Part shown: positions 7,996 to 15,943 of the stretch, piece by piece | Position numbering within the stretch: the first letter of the stretch is position 1 | Layout of the letters: each line of letters starts with the position of its first letter | Source: JAGLCY01 sp965363725 | Lineage (GTDB): Bacteria; Krumholzibacteriota; Krumholzibacteriia; LZORAL124-64-63 | NCBI GenBank assembly: GCA_965363725.1 | Contig: CBDTUS010000045.1 | Location: 1 to 21,774 of the forward strand | Length of the DNA: 21,774 bases | Direction: 5' to 3' | Notes under the pieces: generated by a model | Seen by the model: only the letters and a program-made list of their open reading frames with translations | Told to the model about the DNA's origin: nothing | Database searches by the model: none | Program-made: the position numbers and the translations under genes

Positions 7996-8035
7996 GGTCA
8001 GGATATCCAGATCTCACGTGAAAAGAGGGGTTTCC

Positions 8036-9040
8036 ATGAAAGTCGCCGTTCTGGGCGCCACCGGTCTGGTGGGCCGGACGATGTTGAAGCTGATCGAAGA
8101 CCGTTCGTGGGTTTCCGGTGATCCGGTGCTGCTCAGCTCGGCGCGGGGAGCGGGCACGAGCATGGATTTCCGCGGGCGCCCCATCGTGTGCCGCGAAGTG
8201 ACCGCCAACGCCTTTCAGGGCGTGGACATCGCCCTTTTCAGCTCGGGCGGCGGGCCCAGCCGGACCTGGGGCCCGGTGGCCGCCGAGGCCGGGGCCTGGG
8301 TCGTGGACAACTCATCGGCGTGGCGCATGGAGGATGGCGTCCCCCTGGTTGTCCCCGAAATCAATGGCGCCCTGGTCAGAACCGCCGAGGAGGGTGTCGG
8401 CGGCATCATCGCCAACCCCAATTGCTCCACCATCCAGATCGCCATGGCGGTGGCCCCGTTGGACAAGGCATTTGGGGTCACCGAAGCGCACGTCACCACT
8501 CTTCAGGCCGTATCGGGAGCCGGACAGGCTGCGGTGACGGAACTGGAAGAACAGGAACAGGGACTACCGGCCGCTCCGGAAGGGATGTTCCCCCGGACCA
8601 TTCATCGGAACGCCATTCCGGCCATCGGAGCCGCCTTGCCGGACGGGTCCTTCGAGGAAGAGGCCAAGGTCGTTCGCGAACTGCGCAAGATCCTCGCCCG
8701 CGGTTCGGATCTCGCGGTGACCTGCACCGCCACGCGCGTCCCGGTGGTGACGGGTCACAGTGCGGCCGTGCGGCTGGTCTGCGACCGGCCGGTGGATCTG
8801 GAAGTTGCAGCCAGGGTCCTGGATGAATTTCCTGGCGTCGAGGTCGATCGCAACCCCCATGGATTTATCACTCCCGATGAGGCCGCCGGCCGGTCGGCCG
8901 TCCACGTGGGCCGATTGCGGAGCGACCCGGAAAATCCCCACGTCCTGATGCTGTGGGTGGTGGCGGACAACCTGCTCAAGGGAGCCGCCTTGAACGCGGT
9001 GCAGATCGCGGATCTGCTGGCGGGAGCGTCGGCAAGGTGA
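8036..9040 (+). CDS. asd: Aspartate-semialdehyde dehydrogenase
   Basis: A 334-residue cytoplasmic enzyme that reduces aspartyl phosphate with NADPH to aspartate semialdehyde, the branch point to lysine/diaminopimelate, threonine and methionine. The Rossmann motif is VAVLGATGLVG (residues 3-13). The catalytic Cys130 sits in IANPNCSTIQ, and VPVVTGHS holds the conserved active-site histidine region. Length is normal. The frame is open far upstream, but the Rossmann fold begins at the ATG at 8036, which has GAGGGG five to six bases ahead, so this start is well supported. It is the first gene of the plus-strand run and overlaps the next start (GTGA). Aspartokinase, its usual partner, is not nearby. 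Confidence 0.94.
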   Translation: MKVAVLGATGLVGRTMLKLIEDRSWVSGDPVLLSSARGAGTSMDFRGRPIVCREVTANAFQGVDIALFSSGGGPSRTWGPVAAEAGAWVVDNSSAWRMEDGVPLVVPEINGALVRTAEEGVGGIIANPNCSTIQIAMAVAPLDKAFGVTEAHVTTLQAVSGAGQAAVTELEEQEQGLPAAPEGMFPRTIHRNAIPAIGAALPDGSFEEEAKVVRELRKILARGSDLAVTCTATRVPVVTGHSAAVRLVCDRPVDLEVAARVLDEFPGVEVDRNPHGFITPDEAAGRSAVHVGRLRSDPENPHVLMLWVVADNLLKGAALNAVQIADLLAGASAR

Positions 9041-9843
9041 TCCACGGCGCCTCCTTTGCACCGGTGGAATTGAAGACCACTCCTCTCGGGTCGCTGCACC
9101 CGGCCGTTCGTCTGGGAGGGGCGCTTCTCGCCCTGATTTCCTGCATGACCGCCTCACCCTTCCTGCTGGCGGGCCTGGGCCTGATCCTGATGGTGGCCCT
9201 GGCCTGGACCGGTCTGAGCCCCCTGCGTCAGATCGCGGCTTTGAAACCCTGGGCGCCCGTGGCTCTGCTGGTCGTGGTGATCCACACGTTGACGACCACC
9301 ACGGCCGCGCCTTTGGGACATCCCTCGGTGGCCGGCGCGATGGCCGGCGGACGGTCCCTGCTGCGGGTCGCCTGTTCGGTGGGGTGCCTGGGTCTGTATC
9401 TGCGGGTGACGCCTCTGGACGACCTGGTGACCGGCGTCGGCTGGTGGCTGCGTCCTTTTGATCGCCTGGGTCTGAGGACGGACGACCTGGGCCTGATGCT
9501 GGCCGTGGCCATGGGCACCGCGCCCGTGGTGATGGGCGAGGGACGCCGCATCGAAGCGGTGGTGAGCATGCGCAGCACCGGTCCTGCGGGGGCCGACGGA
9601 TCGGGTCGGCCCAGCCGCCCGCGCGCCTGGCTGGAAAATACCATGAACCGTGCGCGGGTGGTGGTTCCCCTTCTTGAATCCTTGGCCCGGCGTGCCGAAG
9701 CCCTGACCCTTTCCCTCCGATTTCGTCGTCCGGACCCTGCAGCGGCCGGCCCGGCCCCTGTGGGGCAGCTGATTCCCCTGATCCTGTGGGCGGCCTGCTT
9801 GGTCTGGTATGCGGCGCTGGGCGGCCGGGAGGTCTTGCCGTGA
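9037..9843 (+). CDS. EcfT/CbiQ-family energy-coupling factor transmembrane protein
   Basis: A 268-residue membrane protein starting with GTG that overlaps the asd stop. Hydrophobic segments lie at about 24-60, 72-88, 103-122, 150-166 and 244-260. The cytoplasmic region carries RIEAVVSMRSTG (171-182) and SLARRAEALTLSLRFRR (about 215-231), in the places where EcfT proteins have their two Ala-Arg-Gly-type coupling motifs; both are degenerate here. In ECF transporters this subunit links the ATPases (EcfA) to a vitamin-binding S component. Neither is present in the window. In Firmicutes ecfT is classically followed by truA, as here. The substrate cannot be inferred. The family call is fairly good; the function as a working ECF module is uncertain. 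Confidence 0.75.
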   Translation: MIHGASFAPVELKTTPLGSLHPAVRLGGALLALISCMTASPFLLAGLGLILMVALAWTGLSPLRQIAALKPWAPVALLVVVIHTLTTTTAAPLGHPSVAGAMAGGRSLLRVACSVGCLGLYLRVTPLDDLVTGVGWWLRPFDRLGLRTDDLGLMLAVAMGTAPVVMGEGRRIEAVVSMRSTGPAGADGSGRPSRPRAWLENTMNRARVVVPLLESLARRAEALTLSLRFRRPDPAAAGPAPVGQLIPLILWAACLVWYAALGGREVLP

Positions 9844-10646
9844 GCGAGGTGTTTCGACTGCGTCTGGACGTGGCCTACGTGGGGAGCGAATTCCACGGCT
9901 GGCAGATCCAGCCCGATGCTCGCACCGTCCAGGGTGAGATGCGTCATCACCTGACCCGCCTGCTGGGCCGCGACGCAATTCCGGTGGCGGCGGGCCGCAC
10001 CGACGCCGGGGTTCATGCCCGGGGCCAGGTGGCCCATCTGACGGTGAATACGGCCGACGAGTTCGAAAGGGTGGCTCGGGCCCTGCCCGGGATGATGCCG
10101 CCGGACATCGGCATTCACGGGGTTCGGCGCGTATCGCCCGCCTTCAACGCCCGTTTTTCGGCCACCGCCCGGCGGTACAGCTATCGGATCAGGCTGGTCC
10201 GGGATATTTTCCAGCCCCACGGCTGGATTGTACTGCGGGCCCTGGATCGCCCCGCCATGGACCGGGGGGCGGAGGCCTTCCTCGGGCGCCATGATTTCGC
10301 CAGCTTCTGCAAAGCCAAATCCCTCAAGGAGGACCACAACCTCTGCGAGGTCGCCCATTGCGTCTTTGATTGGCGGGACGATTCGGCTATCTTTCATGTC
10401 CGTGCCAACCGGTTCCTGCACCACATGGTGCGCAACATGGTCGGGACCCTGGTGGAGATCGGGCTGGGTGAGCGGGCGAAGGACGATATTCCCCGGGCCC
10501 TGGCCGCCCGCAGCCGCAGCGCCTCGGGCAAGTTGGCCCCGCCCCAGGGCCTGTTCCTCGAAGAAGTCTATTACCCGGAGCAGGTCATGGATCCCGACTT
10601 TGTTCCAGCCGATGTTCCGGTCATTCCTGAAGGAGATTCCCCATGA
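9840..10646 (+). CDS. truA: tRNA pseudouridine synthase A (tRNA pseudouridine 38-40 synthase)
   Basis: A 268-residue enzyme that isomerises uridines 38-40 in the tRNA anticodon stem. The catalytic aspartate is D55 in AAGRTDAGVHARGQV, the family signature. The N-terminal DVAYVGSEFHGWQIQP and the C-terminal FLHHMVRNMVGTLVEIG are also diagnostic. The start is GTG at 9840, which overlaps the ecfT stop (GTGA) and has GGAGG seven bases upstream. Its own stop overlaps the ATG of the next gene (ATGA). The last 15 or so residues beyond the conserved fold are acidic and proline-rich. Confidence 0.95.
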   Translation: MSEVFRLRLDVAYVGSEFHGWQIQPDARTVQGEMRHHLTRLLGRDAIPVAAGRTDAGVHARGQVAHLTVNTADEFERVARALPGMMPPDIGIHGVRRVSPAFNARFSATARRYSYRIRLVRDIFQPHGWIVLRALDRPAMDRGAEAFLGRHDFASFCKAKSLKEDHNLCEVAHCVFDWRDDSAIFHVRANRFLHHMVRNMVGTLVEIGLGERAKDDIPRALAARSRSASGKLAPPQGLFLEEVYYPEQVMDPDFVPADVPVIPEGDSP

Positions 10647-11296
10647 AGTTCTTCATCGATACCGCCAATCTCGAGGCCATCAAGGAAATCAAGGCCATGG
10701 GCATGTGCGACGGCGTGACCACCAACCCGAGCCTCATGGCCGCCGAAGGCAACACCGACACCGACAGCGTGTTGAAGGAAATCTGCGCCGTTGTCCAGGG
10801 ACCGGTCAGCGGCGAGGTTACGGCGCTGGACGCCGAGGGTATGATCGCCGAGGGTGAGCGCCTGGCTGCCCTCAGCGAGCACATCGTGGTCAAGGTGCCC
10901 ACGACCTACGCGGGCCTGCAGGCCACCGCCGCGCTGGCGGGCAAGGGCATCCCGGTAAACGCCACGCTGATCTTCTCGGTCAACCAGGCCCTGCTGATGG
11001 CCAAGGCCGGGGCCGCCTACGTGTCGCCCTTCGTCGGACGGCTCGATGACGTGGGTGAGGACGGCATGCAGCTGATCTCCAACATCCTCGAGGTCTACGA
11101 ACAGTACGGATACGAAACCGAGGTCATCGTCGCTTCGGTCCGGCACCCCATGCACGTGGTCGATTCGGCTCTCCTGGGTGCGGACATCGCAACCATCCCA
11201 CCGCCCGTCATCAAGAAGCTGGTGGCCCATCCGCTGACCGACAAGGGTCTGGCGGCCTTCATGGCCGACTGGGACAAGCTGCAGGGCGGCCAGTAG
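10643..11296 (+). CDS. tal: Transaldolase, small TalC/Fsa-type
   Basis: A 217-residue (alpha/beta)8-barrel enzyme of the MipB/TalC/Fsa subfamily. The N-terminus MKFFIDTANLEAI and DGVTTNPSLM are signatures. The Schiff-base lysine is K84 in IVVKVPTT. Fructose-6-phosphate aldolases carry Gln and Tyr at two active-site places (Q59 and Y131 in E. coli FsaA) where transaldolases carry Glu and Phe. Here they are E58 (SGEVTA) and F130 (VSPFVGRLDD), so I favour true transaldolase, acting in the non-oxidative pentose phosphate pathway between sedoheptulose-7-P and glyceraldehyde-3-P. Sedoheptulose-7-P is also the precursor of the LPS heptose made further down this operon. GAAGGAG precedes the ATG, which overlaps the truA stop. 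Confidence 0.92.
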   Translation: MKFFIDTANLEAIKEIKAMGMCDGVTTNPSLMAAEGNTDTDSVLKEICAVVQGPVSGEVTALDAEGMIAEGERLAALSEHIVVKVPTTYAGLQATAALAGKGIPVNATLIFSVNQALLMAKAGAAYVSPFVGRLDDVGEDGMQLISNILEVYEQYGYETEVIVASVRHPMHVVDSALLGADIATIPPPVIKKLVAHPLTDKGLAAFMADWDKLQGGQ

Positions 11297-12546
11297 TGAG
11301 CGGACGCAGTGCATGGGCCGGGGCCCTGCTGGGCTTGCTGGTGGGTGTGGCCCTCGGGGGCATCCTGCTGGCCACCCGTTCCAATTCCCCCCTGCTGAAG
11401 GGGGGGAGCGAGCGGCCGACCGATCATTCGACCCACAATACGATCCCCGTCGTGGTGGGGGAAATCACCCCGGCCGATACGATGGCCGCCACCGTCGAAC
11501 CGATTCCGGAATCGGCCCTCGACGAACTGGCTGAAGAACGCGGCAACGCCATCGTCAGGGCCACCCGCAAGGTGGCGCCGGCGGTGGTCAGCATCAACGT
11601 GGTGCAGAAGCAGGCCGTCCGGGACCGCAACATGCAGTTGCTGGAGCAGCTGGGGTTCTTTCCGCAGCGCAACTACTACCGCAACGTGCAGAACCTGGGG
11701 TCGGGGCTGATCGTCTCTTCCGACGGGGTGATCGTCACCAACCAGCACGTGGTGGCCGGCGCGGTGCAGATCATCGTGACCCTGTCGGACGGGCGGCAGT
11801 ACCAGGCCGTCCTTCTGGATGAGGTTTCACGCTACGACCTGGCGTTCCTGCGCATCGAGGCCCGGGATCTGCCCGTGGCGGTCATGGTATCCGAGGATAA
11901 CCTGCAGATCGGGGAATGGGCCATCGCCATCGGTTCGCCCTACGGGTACATGCTGGCCGACACCCAGCCCACGGTCACCGTCGGGGTGATCAGCGCCCTG
12001 AACCGTGACATCCGTCAGACCCAGGGGGATCGCGCTTATCTGGGCATGATCCAGACCGACGCGGCCATCAACCCCGGCAACAGCGGCGGCCCACTGGTGA
12101 ACACCCGGGGTGAGGTGGTGGGCATCAACACCTTCATCTTCTCGGATTCCGGGGGCAGCGTGGGGATCGGTTTCGCGGTGCCGGTTTCGCGGGTTCTGAC
12201 CGTCATCGAGGAGATCCGCACCTACGGCCACTACCGGCAGTTCAATCTGGGGTTCAGTCTGGAAAGGCTGTCTCCGGTGATCATGCAGGACATGGATCTC
12301 ACCGATCCGGTCGGCGCCGTGGTGGTCGTGGTCCAGCCTGATTCACCGGTATGGAAGGCCGGACTGAGGCCGGGCGACGTGATCCGGGAGATCGCCGGCA
12401 TTCCTCTGGAGAACCTCGACACCATCTACCGCCTGGCCTACAACGCCAACGTGGGCGACCGGCTGAGCTTCCGGGCCGAGCGGGCCGGGGAACCCTGGAC
12501 CGGAGAGATCCTGCTGGAGGAAAACTCGCGACAGGGAGACCAATAG
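11296..12546 (+). CDS. HtrA/DegS-like membrane-anchored serine protease with one PDZ domain
   Basis: A 416-residue S1C protease for periplasmic quality control. Residues 7-27 form a hydrophobic signal/anchor without an obvious cleavage site. The trypsin-like domain spans about 85-310 with the triad H151 (VTNQHVVAGA), D181 (RYDLAFLRI) and S263 (NPGNSGGPLVN). One PDZ domain follows (about 325-405) with GLRPGDVIREIAGIPL. DegP has two PDZ domains; one PDZ plus a membrane anchor resembles DegS, but no sigma-E or anti-sigma gene is seen here, so I give no symbol. The start GTG at 11296 shares one base with the preceding TAG, an arrangement consistent with coupled translation. A linker rich in Thr, Pro and acidic residues (about 40-85) joins anchor and protease. 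Confidence 0.92.
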   Translation: MSGRSAWAGALLGLLVGVALGGILLATRSNSPLLKGGSERPTDHSTHNTIPVVVGEITPADTMAATVEPIPESALDELAEERGNAIVRATRKVAPAVVSINVVQKQAVRDRNMQLLEQLGFFPQRNYYRNVQNLGSGLIVSSDGVIVTNQHVVAGAVQIIVTLSDGRQYQAVLLDEVSRYDLAFLRIEARDLPVAVMVSEDNLQIGEWAIAIGSPYGYMLADTQPTVTVGVISALNRDIRQTQGDRAYLGMIQTDAAINPGNSGGPLVNTRGEVVGINTFIFSDSGGSVGIGFAVPVSRVLTVIEEIRTYGHYRQFNLGFSLERLSPVIMQDMDLTDPVGAVVVVVQPDSPVWKAGLRPGDVIREIAGIPLENLDTIYRLAYNANVGDRLSFRAERAGEPWTGEILLEENSRQGDQ

Positions 12547-12591
12547 AGTTTGAGGTGAAATAGTTACAACGACTTGAACAGGAGACGTGAA

Positions 12592-13677
12592 GTGTCGACT
12601 CAAGAGGAAAGCAGCACCGGAAACACAACTGGAACCTGGAGCAAGGTCCTGGTGACCGGCGGTTCGGGATTCACCGGCATCAACCTCATCCGGTACCTGC
12701 TGGACAAGGGGGTCAACGTTCGTTCGCTGGACTTCGCGGAATTCACCTACGCCGACTGCAAGGACCGGATCGAAATCGTCACCGGCGATATCCGGGATCC
12801 CGAAGCGGTGGAATGGGCGATGGACGGTGTGGACCTGGTGATCCATTGCGCCATGGCCCTGCCCCTGTATCCCCACGACGACATCGTGACCACCGGGATC
12901 GACGGCACCCGGCTGCTGCTGCAGACCGCGCAGAAGCACGGGGTGGGGCGCTTCGTTCACATTTCCTCGACGGCCGTCTACGGGATTCCCGATCATCATC
13001 CCCTGATGGAAGACGACAAGCTCGACGGCGTCGGCCCCTACGGCCACGCCAAGGTCGAGGCCGAAAACGTGTGCCACGAATTCCAGAAGCAGGGCATGAT
13101 CGTGCCGATCATCAGGCCCAAGAGCTTCATCGGTCCCGAGCGTCTGGGCGTGTTCGCGCTGCTGTACGACTGGGCCCAGGACGGCCGCGGCTTCCCCATG
13201 ATCGGCAACGGCGACAACCGTTACCAGCTTCTGGACATCGGCGACCTGTGCCAGGCCATCTGGTTGTGCAGCACGCTTCCCGACGACGTGGTCAACGACA
13301 CCTTCAACATCGGCGCCGGCGACTACACGACCATGAAGGAGGACTGGCAGGCGGTCCTGGATTACGCCGGTCACGGCAAGAAGGTCAAGGGCTTCCCGGC
13401 CGGACCGGTGATCTGGACCCTGCGTCTGCTCGACAAGATGGGTGTTTCGCCGTTGTATAAATGGGTGTACGAGACGGCCAGCAAGGATTCGTTCGTGTCG
13501 ATCGACAAGGCCAAACGGATCATCGGGTACGATCCGCAGTATTCGAACAAGGACGCGCTGATCCGGAACTTCAAATGGTATCTGGAGCACCAGGCCGAAT
13601 TCGCCGAGGCTTCGGGTGTGTCCCATCGCGTGCCCTGGAAACAGGGCGCCCTGGGGATGGCCAAGAAGTTCTTCTAG
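12592..13677 (+). CDS. NAD(P)-dependent epimerase/dehydratase, extended SDR family
   Basis: A 361-residue Rossmann-fold enzyme. The nucleotide-binding motif VTGGSGFTGINLIRYLL follows a short polar leader, and the catalytic pair is Tyr-x-x-x-Lys in GPYGHAKVEAE, with STAVYG holding the active-site serine region. The C-terminal part (SFVSIDKAKRIIGYDPQYS, then FKWYLEHQ) resembles NDP-sugar epimerases and 3-beta-HSD-like dehydrogenases. The exact substrate is not readable. I start at GTG 12592, seven bases after AGGAG; a TTG six codons earlier lies ahead of that ribosome site and is less likely. It sits 45 bases after the protease gene and 23 before hldD, so a role in envelope sugar chemistry is a fair guess only. 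Confidence 0.85.
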   Translation: MSTQEESSTGNTTGTWSKVLVTGGSGFTGINLIRYLLDKGVNVRSLDFAEFTYADCKDRIEIVTGDIRDPEAVEWAMDGVDLVIHCAMALPLYPHDDIVTTGIDGTRLLLQTAQKHGVGRFVHISSTAVYGIPDHHPLMEDDKLDGVGPYGHAKVEAENVCHEFQKQGMIVPIIRPKSFIGPERLGVFALLYDWAQDGRGFPMIGNGDNRYQLLDIGDLCQAIWLCSTLPDDVVNDTFNIGAGDYTTMKEDWQAVLDYAGHGKKVKGFPAGPVIWTLRLLDKMGVSPLYKWVYETASKDSFVSIDKAKRIIGYDPQYSNKDALIRNFKWYLEHQAEFAEASGVSHRVPWKQGALGMAKKFF

Positions 13678-13700
13678 ATTCCGGTCGGAGGGAGATTGTC

Positions 13701-14675
13701 GTGATCGCAGTGACGGGCGCCGCCGGGTTCATCGGCAGCAACATCGTGTGGAAGCTGAATCAGATGGGCCGCGAGGACATCATCGTGGTCGACGTGCACC
13801 GGTCCGACGAAGGCAACGCCAACCTCGCGCCCCTGAAATACGACCACTACCTGTCCAAGGACGCGTTCGTGGCCTGGCTGGTCGACCCCGACAACGCCGA
13901 CAGCCTGGAAGCCCTCTACCACATGGGGGCCTGCAGCAGCACTACCGAGACCGACGCCGCCTATCTCGACGAGAACAACTTTGGGTACACGAAGAAACTG
14001 TGCCTTCTGTGCCTGGAGGCGGGGATTCGTTTCATCAACGCCAGCAGCGCCGCGACCTACGGGGACGGCGAACAGGGTTACGATGACGACGAGTCGAAGC
14101 TGGATGACCTGAAACCGTTGAATCTGTACGCCAAATCCAAACAGGATTTCGATCTCTGGGCCCGCGCCGAAGGAGTGCTGGATCAGATCGTCTGCCTGAA
14201 GTACTTCAACGTCTTCGGTCCCAACGAGTGGCACAAAGAAGACATGCGGTCGATGGCCTGCAAGGGCTTCCAGCAGATATCCGCGGGCGGCCAGGTGAAG
14301 CTGTTCAAGTCCGATCGGCCTGAGTATGGCGACGGCGGCCAGCAGCGCGATTTCGTCTACGTGAAGGATGCCGTGGACATGACGATCTGGTTTGCCGACC
14401 AACCCGGGGTGAACGGCATCTTCAACATCGGCAGTGGCGAGGCCAAGGACTGGAACCGGCTGATCACCGCGATCTTCACGGCGATGGGCCAGGAGCCGGA
14501 CATCGAATACATCGACATGCCGGAGCACCTCAAGGGCAAGTACCAGTACCACACCGAGGCCCGCATGACGAAGATCGCGGCGGCGGGATACAACAAACAC
14601 CAGACCGTTCTGGAAGACGCTGTCGCCGACTACGTGCAGAACCACCTGGCGCCCAACCAGCACCTGTCCTCATGA
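13701..14675 (+). CDS. hldD: ADP-L-glycero-D-manno-heptose 6-epimerase
   Basis: A 324-residue extended SDR that converts ADP-D-glycero- to ADP-L-glycero-beta-D-manno-heptose, the last step in making the LPS inner-core heptose. The Rossmann motif is VTGAAGFIGSNIV (residues 4-16). The family-specific block HMGACSSTTETDAAYLDENN (74-93) and NASSAATYGDG follow, with catalytic Y143 and K147 in NLYAKSK, then KYFNVFGPNEWHK and RDFVYVKD. This pattern is diagnostic against other epimerases. The start is GTG at 13701, preceded by GGAGGGAG. The open frame extends upstream inside the preceding gene, but the Rossmann fold begins here. Its stop overlaps the next start (ATGA). It implies an LPS with a heptose core, hence a diderm envelope. 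Confidence 0.93.
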   Translation: MIAVTGAAGFIGSNIVWKLNQMGREDIIVVDVHRSDEGNANLAPLKYDHYLSKDAFVAWLVDPDNADSLEALYHMGACSSTTETDAAYLDENNFGYTKKLCLLCLEAGIRFINASSAATYGDGEQGYDDDESKLDDLKPLNLYAKSKQDFDLWARAEGVLDQIVCLKYFNVFGPNEWHKEDMRSMACKGFQQISAGGQVKLFKSDRPEYGDGGQQRDFVYVKDAVDMTIWFADQPGVNGIFNIGSGEAKDWNRLITAIFTAMGQEPDIEYIDMPEHLKGKYQYHTEARMTKIAAAGYNKHQTVLEDAVADYVQNHLAPNQHLSS

Positions 14676-15844
14676 AGGACCCCGGTCTGTTCCCCCTCCC
14701 TTCGGCGGAACTGCTCGACGGGTTGGCGGGGCTGCCCAGGGTCCTCGGCAAGGCCTTCCCACTCAAGACCAAACACAAGGCGATGCTGCCGGGCGGTATC
14801 CGCAAGCTATCCGATTATCTGACCGTGGACCGCGAAAATCTGCCGCGCGACTACATGTCGCGGCCGGAGTTTCTCGCGGCCTATCTGCACTATTTCCTGC
14901 CCTGGAACATCTATCGGCAGGGGCGTCTGCTGGCGGGTCTGGGTCTGGCCCTGAAGCCGGGCTCCCGTATTGTCGACCTTGGCGCCGGGCCGCTGACTTT
15001 TCTTCACGCCCTATGGTTGTCGCGCCCCGGAATGCGCCAGCAGGAACTTGACTACCTGGCGGTGGATCGGTCTGAATCGGCCCTGAAGGCAGGCCGGAAA
15101 ATTTTCCAGGAATTGGCTGCGGATACCAAGTGGACTATCCACACGGACAACCAACCGGCGGGACAGAGGAAGTTCAAACCCGCGGACCTATTGGTGATGG
15201 CCAACTTCATCAACGAGGTCGACCGCTCTCCCCGGTCAGGCAGGCAGGAGGAAGGTGCTTCCCGGGAAGCGCTGATGCTGGAGCGCTGGGATGCCCAGGT
15301 GGCCCAAGAAGGTGCCATCCTTTTGATCGAACCGGGCGTGCGCGACGCCGGGCGATTTCTTTCGCGTGTTCGTGAAGCTGCCCTGGAACACGGCTGGGAT
15401 GTTCCCGCCCCCTGTCCCCACCGCGAAAAATGTCCCATGCCCGGCCTGCGCAGCACACCCTGGTGCCATTTCACCTTCCCTACCGGCGATTCTCCAGCCT
15501 GGCTATCGCGGTTGAGCCACAAGGCCAAGCTGCCCAAAGACCGAGCGAGTCTCAGCTTTCTCCTATTGGTTCGGGGGGATGACCCGCCGGTCCGCATCCG
15601 TCCGGCCCGCACACCGGGTCAGGGGGCCGGGGTGGTGCGGGTCGTGTCCGAGGGATTCGATCTCCCCAACGGCAAACTCGGGCGTTATGGGTGTTCGGAA
15701 AAGGGTTTGATTCTCCTTGAAAACAGCCGGACCGAACAAAGCCCGGTTCCCGGGAACCAGGTCGTCGTCAGGTGGCCCAGCAAGGAGAAGAAGGACGCCA
15801 AATCCGGAGGCCTTGTCGTCCCTCTATATCGCCCTCGCCGGTAG
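14672..15844 (+). CDS. Rsm22-family methyltransferase-like protein, probable ribosome assembly factor with Fe-S site
   Basis: A 390-residue protein with a class I methyltransferase core: motif I IVDLGAGPLTF (100-110), VDRSESAL (131-138) and FINEV (179-183). After the core comes CPHREKCP (248-255) and WCHF (264-267), the cysteine-rich pattern of the Rsm22 family (mitochondrial Rsm22, human METTL17). A fourth conserved-type cysteine, C341, stands in GRYGCSEKG. In METTL17 four cysteines bind a [4Fe-4S] cluster; C248, C254, C265 and C341 fit that scheme. Yeast and human relatives act in small-subunit ribosome assembly, and methyl transfer is not proven for them. It overlaps the hldD stop by four bases and is the last gene of the run, 50 bases before the terminator. 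Family call from motifs; cluster binding is inference. Confidence 0.75.
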   Translation: MKDPGLFPLPSAELLDGLAGLPRVLGKAFPLKTKHKAMLPGGIRKLSDYLTVDRENLPRDYMSRPEFLAAYLHYFLPWNIYRQGRLLAGLGLALKPGSRIVDLGAGPLTFLHALWLSRPGMRQQELDYLAVDRSESALKAGRKIFQELAADTKWTIHTDNQPAGQRKFKPADLLVMANFINEVDRSPRSGRQEEGASREALMLERWDAQVAQEGAILLIEPGVRDAGRFLSRVREAALEHGWDVPAPCPHREKCPMPGLRSTPWCHFTFPTGDSPAWLSRLSHKAKLPKDRASLSFLLLVRGDDPPVRIRPARTPGQGAGVVRVVSEGFDLPNGKLGRYGCSEKGLILLENSRTEQSPVPGNQVVVRWPSKEKKDAKSGGLVVPLYRPRR

Positions 15845-15894
15845 GGTCCATCTGAGGCGGCGGAAGTTTCCGGTTGGCGGGATTTGAGCCGGAT

Positions 15895-15924
15895 AAATAA
15901 GGGGCCCCCGGGGGCCCCTTATTT
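15895..15924. terminator. Perfect palindromic bidirectional terminator
   Basis: The two 15-base arms, AAATAAGGGGCCCCC (15895-15909) and its exact reverse complement (15910-15924), form a fully GC-cored stem ending in TTATTT on either strand. It lies 50 bases after the Rsm22-like gene and 19 bases after the stop of the convergent Cyc2-like gene, so it can end both transcripts. Confidence 0.85.
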
Positions 15925-15943
15925 GCATTGCTGACGCTGCCTG

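Noticed and set aside
12574..12591. TTG start for the SDR gene
   Set aside because: It lies upstream of and partly within the AGGAG ribosome site that serves the GTG at 12592.
12343..13626. Minus-strand open frame of 427 codons opposite the SDR gene
   Set aside because: Composition typical of the antisense strand (Val/His/Asp-rich); the SDR on the plus strand has clear catalytic motifs and a ribosome site.
13674..14663. Minus-strand open frame of 329 codons opposite hldD
   Set aside because: Antisense shadow; hldD on the plus strand is unmistakable.
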